Positions 1 to 7,806 of a stretch of DNA of 40,214 nt are shown here, one piece after another; position 1 is the stretch's first letter, and every line of letters begins with the position of its first letter. The notes under the pieces were generated by a model. It did no database searches. It saw only the letters and a list, made by a program, of their open reading frames with translations, and was not told the origin of the DNA. Made by a program: the position numbers and the translations under genes. Source of the stretch: Pedobacter sp. UBA2067 (GTDB lineage: Bacteria; Bacteroidota; Bacteroidia; Sphingobacteriales; Sphingobacteriaceae); NCBI GenBank assembly GCA_002333205.1, contig DDAD01000162.1:72605-112818 (forward strand), given 5' to 3'.

Positions 1-1309
1 CATTAAACAGGAACAGGTCTGTAAGCTGCAGAATATCGCTCGCCCGCTGACAGTTGCTGATGATAAAACGATGGCAGGCCAGTTCTCCATTGCTCTGCTG
101 GATCTGTTTAATCTCGGCGATGGTACTGATGGTGTCTACGGTTAGTGGATCAGCTTCTGTAGTGCGATCCAGGCAATAGGTGTACGCTTTGCGTAGTACA
201 CGGCTATCCTGACGGATATCCAGGGATGCGAAGTGACAACCATAAAGATTTACTTTGCGGATCAGGTCATCTACCACATCTACAAATAGTCCACCGTGCG
301 AGGTAATCAGCGTATTGCGGATCTCTTCCAACTGCTCAATTAAATCTTCATTGAGGTTCTCTGCTTCAATATTCGGATCGAAGGCATTTTTATACAGTAC
401 ATCCTGAATTCTGGCAATGGTATCTTCTACACCGCGGAAGGTAATGCGGCGCTTCAGATTCCTGAAATCCCGGTAATAACAACGGAAGAGTATTTGGCGA
501 AGCAGTTTGGAAACCTGCAATGTGGAGTCTGCATGTACATTCGGGTTTCCATCACGGTCGCCACCAGGCCAGAAGCCCAGCTCAATCACCTTCTTCGAAG
601 GGATATTGAACTCCGCCAGCGTTTCATCGATATCCTTTTGAATATTAGCTGCGGCAAAGTAGAACACATTTTCCATGAACCAGGCCAAACTCAGGGCCTC
701 ATCCACCGGTGTAGGCGACTTCTTGTTAAAGAATGGCGTCTTACCCAGCTGCTGCAGCAACTGATTGATGGTGGAGATATCATTCACCTTCAATGCGGAG
801 GTAAGATCGGTGATGATGGACAGCACGCTGCCCGGATAGAACTGGGTAGGGTGGGCGGTCAATACCAGTCGCAATGAAAATTCTTCGATCAACGACTCTA
901 CCTTATTTTGCAGCAACCTGTTGTCTATACCTTTAGACAAGTAGGAGTGCAGGGAACTTTGGTCATCCGGCGTATTCAGCTTATTAAAGGAGGCATCCTC
1001 CACAGCATCAAATAATACCACCTGACGTTCAATGTATTGAATAAATCGGAACAGCAAATCGATACCATCCTTGGTATCTTCGGTCTTGCTGAACTTTTTG
1101 AAAAAGCCATTAATAATTTCAGTAGGGTTTTGGTGTTCCTTCACACCATCCTCGCAATGTTTAATAAACAGCGGCAATAGCGTCCCGGTATCTTTGATCT
1201 TGTAAAAGGGAAGCGTAAGGAATAAGCTGTTATAAAGTTCAAATCTGGACACGACATCGTTCGAAAAAATTGCTTCTTTTTGTCCACTGATTTTTGGTTT
1301 ATAGGTCAT
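1..1309 (-). CDS. ppc: Phosphoenolpyruvate carboxylase, N-terminal part (cut by window edge)
   Basis: This gene makes oxaloacetate from phosphoenolpyruvate and bicarbonate, the anaplerotic feed of the TCA cycle in the cytosol. The minus strand is open from the ATG at 1309 to the left edge, giving 436 residues of an enzyme that is usually about 850-900 long, so the C-terminal half lies outside. Two family signatures are clear. LTAHPTQ carries the catalytic His at about residue 153 (E. coli has LTAHPTE, H138). GFWPGGDRDGNPNV is the substrate-binding glycine-rich loop. No stop interrupts the visible part. The Q for E in the TAHPT motif is a mild variant. No partner gene overlaps it; the next gene upstream on this strand is far away, so it is probably monocistronic at its 5' end. 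Confidence 0.95.
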   Translation of the reverse strand, partial: MTYKPKISGQKEAIFSNDVVSRFELYNSLFLTLPFYKIKDTGTLLPLFIKHCEDGVKEHQNPTEIINGFFKKFSKTEDTKDGIDLLFRFIQYIERQVVLFDAVEDASFNKLNTPDDQSSLHSYLSKGIDNRLLQNKVESLIEEFSLRLVLTAHPTQFYPGSVLSIITDLTSALKVNDISTINQLLQQLGKTPFFNKKSPTPVDEALSLAWFMENVFYFAAANIQKDIDETLAEFNIPSKKVIELGFWPGGDRDGNPNVHADSTLQVSKLLRQILFRCYYRDFRNLKRRITFRGVEDTIARIQDVLYKNAFDPNIEAENLNEDLIEQLEEIRNTLITSHGGLFVDVVDDLIRKVNLYGCHFASLDIRQDSRVLRKAYTYCLDRTTEADPLTVDTISTIAEIKQIQQSNGELACHRFIISNCQRASDILQLTDLFLFN

Positions 1310-1382
1310 AGTTTTAGGTCATTAAGAGCCCTTAAGCTAAGGATTTTACGGTAAAATCGCCTAAAATGCTTCAACAAAAATT

Positions 1383-1411
1383 TTGACGAAATACTAAAAG
1401 TTATTATCTTG
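1383..1411 (+). promoter_or_regulatory. Candidate promoter of a short transcript
   Basis: TTG at 1383-1385 is followed after 19 bases by TATCTTG (1405-1411). The Bacteroidota consensus is TTG, 19-21 bases, TAnnTTTG, so this matches except for one missing T. It would start an RNA near 1415 that runs through the 11-codon ORF at 1451 to the terminator at 1511. This comes from pattern only. Confidence 0.4.
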
Positions 1412-1450
1412 CTACCACAAGGTTATTAAATCTTACAACAAATAGTAGTT

Positions 1451-1486
1451 ATGATGTCCGCAAGACCATCAGATTTATTGTGTTAA
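1451..1486 (+). CDS. Putative 11-residue micropeptide / leader peptide ORF
   Basis: The ORF reads MMSARPSDLLC then TAA. It sits between a candidate promoter (1383-1411) and an intrinsic terminator (1511-1536), which starts 24 bases after the stop codon. This is the layout of a leader peptide with an attenuator, or of a small RNA that encodes a micropeptide. The peptide has no run of one amino acid as in trp or his leaders; it begins with two Met codons and ends in Cys. No Shine-Dalgarno is seen, which is normal here. No regulated gene follows closely: the next plus-strand ORF is 370 bases downstream and encodes a small secreted protein. I do not recognise it, and translation is unproven. Confidence 0.3.
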   Translation: MMSARPSDLLC

Positions 1487-1510
1487 TTGTTAATTTTTTG
1501 GGAAAAAAAG

Positions 1511-1536
1511 GCCGCTGTTTTCAGCGGCTTTTTTTT
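1511..1536 (+). terminator. Intrinsic terminator of the short transcript
   Basis: GCCGCTG and CAGCGGC form a perfect 7-bp GC-rich stem with a TTTT loop, followed by eight T. An A-run precedes the stem, so it could also work on the minus strand downstream of any antisense transcript. On the plus strand the only ORF it can serve is the 11-codon one at 1451. Confidence 0.8.
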
Positions 1537-1659
1537 GCTTAAAATTTCCTGTACGCAGCCTCAAACCTTGCTATCCAGCCCATTCATTTTAAGTAAAATT
1601 TCGTCCTTGTATTCCATCTTTCTTTGGTTTAAGTGGATACCAATTGCAGCTTCGCTGGG

Positions 1660-1770
1660 GTCAGGTTCGGGGTTTGTCAGGTGCAAACAAGGTGTTGGCA
1701 AGGCCTTCACAAGCCGTTGACAAGGCCAATGGCCAGGTAAACCCCTGCTTAAGTCCTGCTGAAGGGCAGG
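1660..1770. repeat. Degenerate array of ten 11-bp phased units
   Basis: The stretch divides into consecutive 11-base units, one of them 12 bases long. Examples are TGCAAACAAGG, TGTTGGCAAGG, CCTTCACAAGC and CGTTGACAAGG, ending with TTAAGTCCTGC and TGAAGGGCAGG. The first part shares a CAAGG-like end; the last part shifts to CCTGC/GCAGG, which can pair as a hairpin. Unit sequence drifts but the 11-base phase holds. A similar array with different units lies at 23205-23303. It has no spacers of CRISPR type, and its function is unknown. Confidence 0.55.
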
Positions 1771-1855
1771 TCAGTATGCAACTTGCTCGCGGACTTCCGT
1801 GTATTTAGCCAGGGCATTACACTTGTAAATTGACAGAATTTAAAGATCTTTGGGC

Positions 1856-2137
1856 ATGAAAAAAATAGTACTGCTGTTATTTCTTTTTATGACGAGTAGT
1901 TATGTACATGCGCAGCAAAGACCTGCGGTAAAAAAGGCGTATACCATTCCACGGCAGAAGCTCATCAGCAAGGCCGTTAAAGAGGATTATCTCATTGTGG
2001 TGGATAATAGGATCTTTGATAACGACGATGCTGCCTTTGCAAAGGTGCCAAAAGATTCGCTCTTATTGATAAATACCATCAGGGATACCTTAACCACTTC
2101 AAACATTAAGACGATCCGCATTTATAAAAAGAAATAA
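1856..2137 (+). CDS. Small secreted protein of unknown function
   Basis: The product has 93 residues. Residues 1-21 form a signal peptide: a KK pair, a hydrophobic stretch, then a cleavage site after VHA. The mature part is short, lysine-rich and ends in IYKKK. I do not recognise a family. The ATG at 1856 gives a standard signal peptide; a TTG two codons upstream is less likely. GATCTTTG (1845-1852), one mismatch from the TAnnTTTG box, ends three bases before the ATG, so the mRNA may be leaderless. A strong terminator follows directly. It stands alone, facing the efflux operon tail to tail. Confidence 0.65.
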   Translation: MKKIVLLLFLFMTSSYVHAQQRPAVKKAYTIPRQKLISKAVKEDYLIVVDNRIFDNDDAAFAKVPKDSLLLINTIRDTLTTSNIKTIRIYKKK

Positions 2138-2140
2138 AAA

Positions 2141-2172
2141 AAAAAGAGATAAGGTTACCTTATCTCTTTTTT
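2141..2172. terminator. Bidirectional terminator between convergent genes
   Basis: AAAAAGAGATAAGG, a TTA loop and CCTTATCTCTTTTTT form a long perfect stem with A-run and T-run flanks. It lies between the end of the small secreted protein gene (2137) and the end of the MFS gene (2192, minus), and can serve both. Confidence 0.85.
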
Positions 2173-2191
2173 CATTAACACCATTGTATGC

Positions 2192-3739
2192 TTAGTGAAC
2201 ATCAACGGGGATGTTCGCATTCTTTTTAAATTTCTGCAGGTAGAGCAGTGGGATGGAGCAAAGCATGATCATGCCCGCAATCCAGTACGCATCATTATAG
2301 GTAAGCAGCAACGTCTGCTTCACAATGGTACCTTCAAGTGCTTTTGTAGCCAGCATTTTCGCATCCATATAGCCGTATCCTTTACCCATGAAGTTATGAA
2401 TGAAGCCCTCGAAGCGTTCTGAGAACGCCGGGTTGTATTCGTTTACATTCGTCAGCAGGTTTGTTCTGTGGTAGCCCTGGCGTACGTGGATTAAGGTTGT
2501 TAATGCAGCGATACCAAAGGAACCACCCAGTTGGCGACTCATGTTGTTCAAACCTGATCCCTGTCCAATCTCTGCACCTTTTAAGTCCTGGATAGCAAGT
2601 GTGGTAAGTGGTACGAACAGTAGCGCCATACCGAAACCACGGATCACCAGTGGTAAAAAGAAATCGCCGGTTCCCGATTGAAGGGTTGACTTGCTCAGCA
2701 TCATACAAAATACGTAGAACATGAACATCCCAATGGTTGCCATAAACTGCGCAGGAATACCTTTCTTAAGCATGATCCCGATGAACGGCATCATCAGAAT
2801 GGTACACAATCCACCAGGGAATAAGAGCTCTCCGGTTTGTAGTGGAGAAAAGCCCAGTAGGTTCTGACAGAAAATCGGAAATACGAATACGGAACCATAT
2901 AGTCCAAATCCCAGGATAAAGGAGGTAAACATACCCACAGAGAAACTCCGGTGACGCATGATCTTAAAGTTCACGATCGGGTGGTCTGTAGTGGTTTCGC
3001 GCCAAATGAATAGCAGAACACCTACAACAGACATTACAGTTAACACAATGATGTATCCGGTTGAGAACCAGTCTTCACTTTCACCTTTCTCCAGTACCGT
3101 TTGTAAACTTCCGACAGACACAGCCAGCAGGATAATGCCCCACCAGTCGATCGGCATACCTTTTCCATCTTTTGGCGTACTTCGCACGAAGGTATAGGTG
3201 AGATAGGCGGCGAGAATCCCGACCGGGATGTTCACGTAGAAGATCCATGGCCAGGTACTGATATCAAGGATATAACCACCAATGGTTGGTCCTACGGTAG
3301 GTCCAACAACAGCACCCAGTCCGAATAACGCCGTAGCAATACCAATGTCCTCCCGAGGCCAGGTCTCAATTAAGATGGCCTGGGCTGTAGAGATCAGTCC
3401 ACCACCTGCAACACCTTGCAGGATACGGAACAAGATCAGCTCATCGAGGCCTGTTGCATTACCACACAAAAAGGAGGTAATGGTGAACATAATGATGGAG
3501 AATAAGAAGTAATTTTTTCGTCCGAAGCGTGAGCCGAGCCAGCCCGACATGGGCAGGATGATCACGTTCGCAACGGCATAACCAGTGGAGAGCCAGGCTA
3601 CGTCTTCGAGCGTGGCACCCAGGTTACCCTGTATCTGTGGAAGTGCTACGTTTACGATGGTTGTATCAATCAGCTCCAATAAGGAGGCTGTGATCACCGT
3701 AAACGTAATAATCCACTTTTTAAAACCTTTTTCGGCCAT
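2192..3739 (-). CDS. MFS drug efflux transporter, DHA2 family (EmrB/QacA type)
   Basis: The product has 515 residues and the 14-helix length of DHA2 proton-drug antiporters. Family marks are the start ELIDTTIVNVALPQI (about residues 22-36), the motif A loop GSRFGRKN after helix 2, and the motif C stretch GAVVGPTVGPTIGG (about 142-155). It would export drugs or other amphiphilic compounds across the inner membrane. It starts 4 bases after the HlyD/EmrA gene and is the last gene of the tetR-tolC-hlyD-MFS operon, so it should work as an EmrAB-TolC-like pump. The substrate cannot be read from the sequence. A terminator follows at 2141-2172. Confidence 0.93.
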   Translation of the reverse strand: MAEKGFKKWIITFTVITASLLELIDTTIVNVALPQIQGNLGATLEDVAWLSTGYAVANVIILPMSGWLGSRFGRKNYFLFSIIMFTITSFLCGNATGLDELILFRILQGVAGGGLISTAQAILIETWPREDIGIATALFGLGAVVGPTVGPTIGGYILDISTWPWIFYVNIPVGILAAYLTYTFVRSTPKDGKGMPIDWWGIILLAVSVGSLQTVLEKGESEDWFSTGYIIVLTVMSVVGVLLFIWRETTTDHPIVNFKIMRHRSFSVGMFTSFILGFGLYGSVFVFPIFCQNLLGFSPLQTGELLFPGGLCTILMMPFIGIMLKKGIPAQFMATIGMFMFYVFCMMLSKSTLQSGTGDFFLPLVIRGFGMALLFVPLTTLAIQDLKGAEIGQGSGLNNMSRQLGGSFGIAALTTLIHVRQGYHRTNLLTNVNEYNPAFSERFEGFIHNFMGKGYGYMDAKMLATKALEGTIVKQTLLLTYNDAYWIAGMIMLCSIPLLYLQKFKKNANIPVDVH

Positions 3740-3743
3740 TTTA

Positions 3744-4787
3744 TTAATCTTTTATGGAAACAGAAGCTTGTACACTCATACCAGGACGTAGTTTGTCCAT
3801 GATTTCTTTAGCGGCTTTTGTAATCTTGATTTTCACTGGAACACGTTGTACTACTTTCACGAAGTTACCAGTAGCATTATCCGGAGGTAACAGGGATCCT
3901 TTAGCACCAGTGATCGGAGAGAAGTTGTACACCTCGCCAATAACTTCCTGGTCAGGATAAGCGTCTACTTCAACGCGTACCTTCATTCCCGGTCTGATGT
4001 CTTCCAATTGTGTTTCTTTAAAGTTTGCAGTAACATAGATGCTGCCTTCATTTACGATAGAGAATAAAGACTGACCGGCTTGAACCAGTTGACCTTTTTG
4101 AATGTTCTTACGCGAAACGATACCAGTTGCAGGCGCTTTGATCTCGGTATAAGACAACTGTAGCTTTGCAAAGTCTACATCTGCCTGGCGCTGATTAACG
4201 CTGGAGCTGCTTACTGCAAGTTGTGACTGGGTAGTACCCACTTGTTTTACAACAGCATTGTACTGGTCTGTAGCTGCCTGGAATGCAGCTTCTGCAGATT
4301 CTTTCTGGGCTTTAGCCTGATCAAATTGTTGTTGGGTAATGGAACCGTCTTTTACCAGGTTTGCATAACGTTCATAGTCTTTCTGTGCAAGGTTTAATCT
4401 TACTCTTGCTTCGGTGATGTTGGCTTTAGCAGTGCTGGTATTTGCAGAAGAAGCTGCAATTTGAGCTTGTGACACACCTACACCGGCAGATGCACCTTTT
4501 TGGGTAGCAAGTGCTTGTTCCAGTTTCACTTTATAGTCCCGATCGTCCAGTCTTACTAAAACCTGACCTTCGGTAACACGCGTGTTTTCTTCGAAAAGGA
4601 TTTCGTTTACATAGCCGCCTACACGAGCAACAACGGGGCTGATATCGCCATCGATCTGCGCGTCATCTGTGTCTACGTGGGTACTATAATATAAGTACTC
4701 CTTTACGCCAAAAATGGCGCCTATAAGGATCAATACCCCTAAGATGATTGGTACGATCTTGTTTTTCTTTTTTACTTCAGTTGTCAT
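3744..4787 (-). CDS. HlyD/EmrA-family periplasmic adaptor of the efflux pump
   Basis: This 347-residue membrane fusion protein links the inner-membrane MFS pump to the outer-membrane channel. It has a short cytosolic Lys-rich N-terminus, one membrane helix (about residues 11-30) and then the HlyD signature HVDTDDAQIDGDISPVVARVGG with the first lipoyl half. A long Ala/Gln-rich alpha-hairpin follows (about 90-200). The second lipoyl half is YTEIKAPATGIVSRKNIQKGQ, and the beta-barrel carries the GMKVRVEVDAYP motif typical of EmrA. It lies 17 bases downstream of the broken tolC gene and 4 bases upstream of the MFS gene. Its own reading frame is intact. Confidence 0.93.
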   Translation of the reverse strand: MTTEVKKKNKIVPIILGVLILIGAIFGVKEYLYYSTHVDTDDAQIDGDISPVVARVGGYVNEILFEENTRVTEGQVLVRLDDRDYKVKLEQALATQKGASAGVGVSQAQIAASSANTSTAKANITEARVRLNLAQKDYERYANLVKDGSITQQQFDQAKAQKESAEAAFQAATDQYNAVVKQVGTTQSQLAVSSSSVNQRQADVDFAKLQLSYTEIKAPATGIVSRKNIQKGQLVQAGQSLFSIVNEGSIYVTANFKETQLEDIRPGMKVRVEVDAYPDQEVIGEVYNFSPITGAKGSLLPPDNATGNFVKVVQRVPVKIKITKAAKEIMDKLRPGMSVQASVSIKD

Positions 4788-4804
4788 GTTAGTGGTTGTA
4801 TGAT

Positions 4805-6121
4805 TTATTGAGAAATTTTTCCGGTTGCGTTTAGTAAAGTATAGTAAGCCAGTCCTGCATCGGCTTTAGCGATTTCCAGGTTGATCTTACTTTGATATAG
4901 TAAGGTTTCAGCATCGATACGGTCGATTGCGGAAGCCACGTTGTTTCTGTATTTGGATTCCAGTAAGCGGTCGTTTTCAGAAGCCTGCTGAATAGAAGTT
5001 TCCAGAACTTTAATCCTGGCCAATGCCAGTTGGTAATCCTGGTAGTTCTTGTTGATTTCGGTTTTCACCTGATCCAATTGCAGGTCTTTGGTTAGGGTTA
5101 CCTCTTTCTGCTGAATCCTTGCTTCACTCACCTTGTTTTTATTGTTCCAGAGTGCGCCGATGTTCCAGGAAACATTCGCGCCTACAGTCATTGGTACGAT
5201 ATACTGGTTAGCCGGTGGGATGAATTTGCCGCTTGGATTTACATAGTACAGGTTCGCGCCTACGCCCACAGTAGGCAAGACATTCGCTTTCACATTTTTA
5301 ATGTTAAGTTCAGCAACCTGGTTCTGCAGGTCAAGGGAACGAAGTTCCTGGCGATTGGCAAGACCCATTTCCAGGTAAGCATCCAGGTTCTGCGGGGTAG
5401 CCAGTGTCTCATCTGGATTGGCAATCTCTAACTCCGTCTGCTCGGGTAAACCTAGAAGTACATCCAGGTTATAGTTGATCACTTTACGGTTGTTTTCCGC
5501 TTCCATTTGGGAAAGGGTCACGTTAGCTTGTTGCAGCTGGAACCTTAACACGTCGTTTTTGGTAACAATGCCTTGTTCAAAAAAGCGCTGCGCTTGCTTT
5601 AGCTGACCGGCAATTGCTTCCAGGTTTTGGGCAATTACCTTTTTGCTTTGGGTAATCTTGTGTAAAGCATAGTAGGTATTGATTACCGCATAACTTACAT
5701 CTTTAGCACTTTTATCGGCATCCAGTTAAGCAACTTCTGTTAGCAGACGGGTAGATTCTTCTGCAAGGCGGAATTTACCACCACCGTAAACCAGTTCCTG
5801 TACTGCTGCAGTACCGATAAAGGCATCAGAACGTTTTGGCAGGCGCAGTGGGTCCGTGCCACCAAAGTCGAATGTGCTGGTTGGAATTTCGGCATGGTTG
5901 TAGGCAAATGAAGCACTTGCCGAAGGCAGTTTCTCGTCTTTTACGGTTTTAAGCTGCGCCACGGCACGGTCTATTCTGTTCTGGGAAAGCTTTAGATTCT
6001 TGCTGTTCTCCAATCCCAGTTGTACCGCCTCCGGCAAGCTCAGCTTACGCACGTTTTGTGCATACAGCATTCCGGGCAGCAGCAAAGCTAGCATGCTTAG
6101 TTTAAAGGTGTTCTTTATCAT
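4805..6121 (-). pseudogene. TolC-family outer-membrane efflux protein gene with in-frame stop
   Basis: A TolC-type channel gene of 438 codons, split by one TAA at 5726-5728. The first part (131 residues) has a signal peptide ending at about residue 21 and the family opening LSLPEAVQLGLENSKNLKLSQ. The second part runs in the same frame from codon 133 to the end: VSYAVINTYYALHKITQSKK, a second helical hairpin and an intact C-terminus. The frame is open on both sides and the residues flanking the stop (LLTEVA, then LDADKSAKD) fit a continuous helix, so one base change explains it (for example from AAA, CAA or GAA). The ATG overlaps the tetR stop as ATGA. The gene is recent or conditional damage, a sequencing error, or read through. 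A GTG at 5549-5551 could restart a partial product without the signal peptide. Confidence 0.88.
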
Positions 6122-6738
6122 TTTTGGGGTGTTAAATACGTTGTTATTAAATCTTTCAGGTAGGCAATCAGTCGTTCCGTCAATATCTCGCGGTCTGCAG
6201 GAATCTTGATGTCCAGTTTAGAACCTGCGGTAACCTTCGAAGGGGCCGTAGCCACGTTGGTGATGGTACCCATGATGGTTGCAATGAGCATGCGGACATC
6301 CACAGGGCGGAACTGCGCCTTAGCGATACCTTCATTGATGATGCGTTCAATAGCCATCAGGTTTTTGCTCATGGCCTCCTTAAGCTTGTCGTACATTTCT
6401 GGCCGCTGCGTTAAGGATAGCTCCCGGTGCATCATTTTATGGAAGGAAATGTTACCAAGAATTCTGCGGGCATACTGATCAACAACCATGGTCAGCTTTT
6501 CCAGCTGACTTAAGTCCTCTGCTTCTATGCTGCTCAGTGCCAGGCTGAAACCGTTGATCCGGTTAGACATGATTTCCATGAACACACCTTCTTTGGAGCC
6601 AAAGTAGTAGTTGATCATGGACATGTTGGCACCTGCTTCATTGGCGATTTGCCGGGTGGAGGTACCTTCATAACCCTGAGAGGCAAACAGCTTTTCAGCA
6701 GCATTGAGGATACTGGTTCGTTTATCTGTTTTTTCCAT
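6118..6738 (-). CDS. TetR-family repressor of the efflux operon
   Basis: The product has 206 residues. The N-terminal helix-turn-helix is typical: ILNAAEKLFASQGYEGTSTR, then QIANEAGANMSMINYYFGSKE (residues about 10-52). The C-terminal ligand domain is variable and names no inducer. The ATG at 6738 fits the domain; a TTG six codons upstream is open but adds only MPRNKE. The stop overlaps the tolC start (ATGA), so the repressor is the first gene of the operon. A perfect inverted repeat sits 21 bases before the ATG, across its promoter, which suggests it represses itself and the pump genes until a substrate binds. Confidence 0.93.
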   Translation of the reverse strand: MEKTDKRTSILNAAEKLFASQGYEGTSTRQIANEAGANMSMINYYFGSKEGVFMEIMSNRINGFSLALSSIEAEDLSQLEKLTMVVDQYARRILGNISFHKMMHRELSLTQRPEMYDKLKEAMSKNLMAIERIINEGIAKAQFRPVDVRMLIATIMGTITNVATAPSKVTAGSKLDIKIPADREILTERLIAYLKDLITTYLTPQK

Positions 6739-6753
6739 TTCTTTATTGCGGGG

Positions 6754-6761
6754 CAAAACTA
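6754..6761 (-). promoter_or_regulatory. -7 box of the tetR-efflux operon promoter
   Basis: On the minus strand TAGTTTTG matches the Bacteroidota -7 consensus TAnnTTTG exactly. It ends 15 bases before the tetR ATG. No clear TTG is present at the expected -33 position. It touches the inverted repeat at 6760-6781. Confidence 0.6.
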
Positions 6762-6781
6762 ATCAATCGTTTGATTGATTA
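6760..6781. promoter_or_regulatory. Probable TetR operator (perfect 9+4+9 inverted repeat)
   Basis: Half-sites TAATCAATC and GATTGATTA are separated by GTTT. The repeat fills most of the space between -33 and -7 of the tetR promoter and overlaps the -7 box by two bases. A repressor bound here would block RNA polymerase. Size and position are typical of TetR operators; binding is inferred. Confidence 0.75.
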
Positions 6782-6929
6782 AAAGTGTTTCATGAAAATA
6801 AATGACAGATTACCTGAGTTTGACAGACGTTTTAAGATGGGAGGTATGCTGCGGAATAAAAGCTGGTAGCTGTAAACAGAAAGGGAATGAGTTTGTTAAG
6901 GAAAGTAAATACTTTTTAAAATAATTCGA

Positions 6930-6937
6930 TACCTTTG
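6930..6937 (+). promoter_or_regulatory. -7 box upstream of the small membrane protein gene
   Basis: TACCTTTG matches TAnnTTTG exactly and ends 14 bases before the ATG at 6952. I see no TTG at -33. It may drive both the 62-residue membrane protein and the DUF2911 gene. Confidence 0.5.
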
Positions 6938-6951
6938 AAGCATTAGCATTT

Positions 6952-7140
6952 ATGAATATGAATACAGAAGAAAGCACACAGAGTTTTGATTGGGTTTATT
7001 ATGTATTAGGGATCGTTGCCGGAATCCTTATTGCAGCAGCCGCTACAGGAAGTTTCTTATCGTCGATTTTAGGCGGTATAATTGGTTTGATTATCTCGGC
7101 TTTATTCTTGAATAAGATCGTTAAAGGTCGCACCTACTAA
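6952..7140 (+). CDS. Small membrane protein, unknown function
   Basis: The product has 62 residues. After an acidic N-terminus there are two hydrophobic segments, roughly residues 14-35 and 36-54. They are rich in Gly and Ala with small-residue spacing (GIVAGIL, GSFLSSILGGIIGLI), which suits close helix packing. The tail is basic (KIVKGRTY). A second ATG two codons in is an alternative start. It lies 26 bases upstream of the DUF2911 gene and probably shares its transcript. I do not recognise a family. Confidence 0.7.
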   Translation: MNMNTEESTQSFDWVYYVLGIVAGILIAAAATGSFLSSILGGIIGLIISALFLNKIVKGRTY

Positions 7141-7166
7141 CCAGTATTTTTAGCTAACCAAATATT

Positions 7167-7730
7167 ATGAGAAGATTAAGTTTAATGCTTGTATTTGCAT
7201 TGTTTGCAATTACAGCTAGTGCACAGGAACTAAAGTTCCCGGGGCTGGATCCAAGTCCGGTAGACCTGGCTTACTTTCCGGCAAGAGCTACACAGATGGC
7301 GAAAAAAGGTGCTGAATCTGCTGCACTGATCAAAGTGACCTACGCTCGTCCTGCGAAAAAAGGACGTGAGATCTTTGGTGCTTTGGAAAAATTCGGAGCT
7401 GTTTACCGTCTGGGTGCCAATGAAAGTACAGAGATTAAATTTTATAAACCCGTAGTAATTGGTGGTAAAACCATCCCTGCAGGAAGTTATAGCTTGTTCG
7501 CTATCCCGAACAAAGACAACTGGACGATCATCGTGAATAAGGATACCGACAGATGGGGTGCTTATTCGTATGATGAGACCAAGGATGTAGCAAGGGTAGA
7601 AGTTCCAGTTAAACCTTTAACTGAACCTGTTGAAAATCTGGCTATGGTATTTACAGGTACCGGAAACGATGCAGTGTTAAACATCGGCTGGGATAACACC
7701 AGTGTAGCATTGCCGATTCAGGTACAATAA
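7167..7730 (+). CDS. DUF2911 secreted protein
   Basis: The product has 187 residues and a signal peptide (residues 1-19, cut after ASA). The family core is clear: a strand leading to VTYARPAKKGREIFG, then GAVYRLGANESTEIKF, then GGKTIPAGSYSLFAIP and the WTIIVNKDTDRWGAYSYDE stretch. DUF2911 proteins are common in Bacteroidota, are exported, and have no established function; the fold is expected to be a beta-sandwich. It may be co-transcribed with the small membrane protein upstream. A terminator follows at 7762-7805. Confidence 0.88.
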   Translation: MRRLSLMLVFALFAITASAQELKFPGLDPSPVDLAYFPARATQMAKKGAESAALIKVTYARPAKKGREIFGALEKFGAVYRLGANESTEIKFYKPVVIGGKTIPAGSYSLFAIPNKDNWTIIVNKDTDRWGAYSYDETKDVARVEVPVKPLTEPVENLAMVFTGTGNDAVLNIGWDNTSVALPIQVQ

Positions 7731-7761
7731 CCAAAAGACATTGTCCTTAGAAGGACCATTG

Positions 7762-7805
7762 AAAAAGAAAAGCCGCTTAGTTAAGATTGAGCGGCTTTTC
7801 TTTTT
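7762..7805. terminator. Bidirectional terminator
   Basis: AAAAAGAAAAGCCGCT pairs with AGCGGCTTTTCTTTTT around a 13-base loop. It lies between the DUF2911 gene and the convergent anti-sigma gene and has T-runs in both directions. Confidence 0.85.
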
Positions 7806-7806
7806 G

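Noticed and set aside
494..877. 127-codon plus-strand ORF inside the ppc gene
   Set aside because: It is antisense to the conserved TAHPTQ and GGDRDGNPNV motifs of phosphoenolpyruvate carboxylase, and its product looks like no protein family.
1487..1720. 77-codon plus-strand ORF after the 11-codon ORF
   Set aside because: It starts at a TTG, runs straight through a perfect terminator and into the 11-bp array, and has no protein-like composition.
5549..5725. Treating the tolC break as a frameshift or as two separate genes
   Set aside because: Both parts are in the same frame and the codons between the TAA and the first GTG read as normal TolC sequence, so a nonsense change is the simple explanation.
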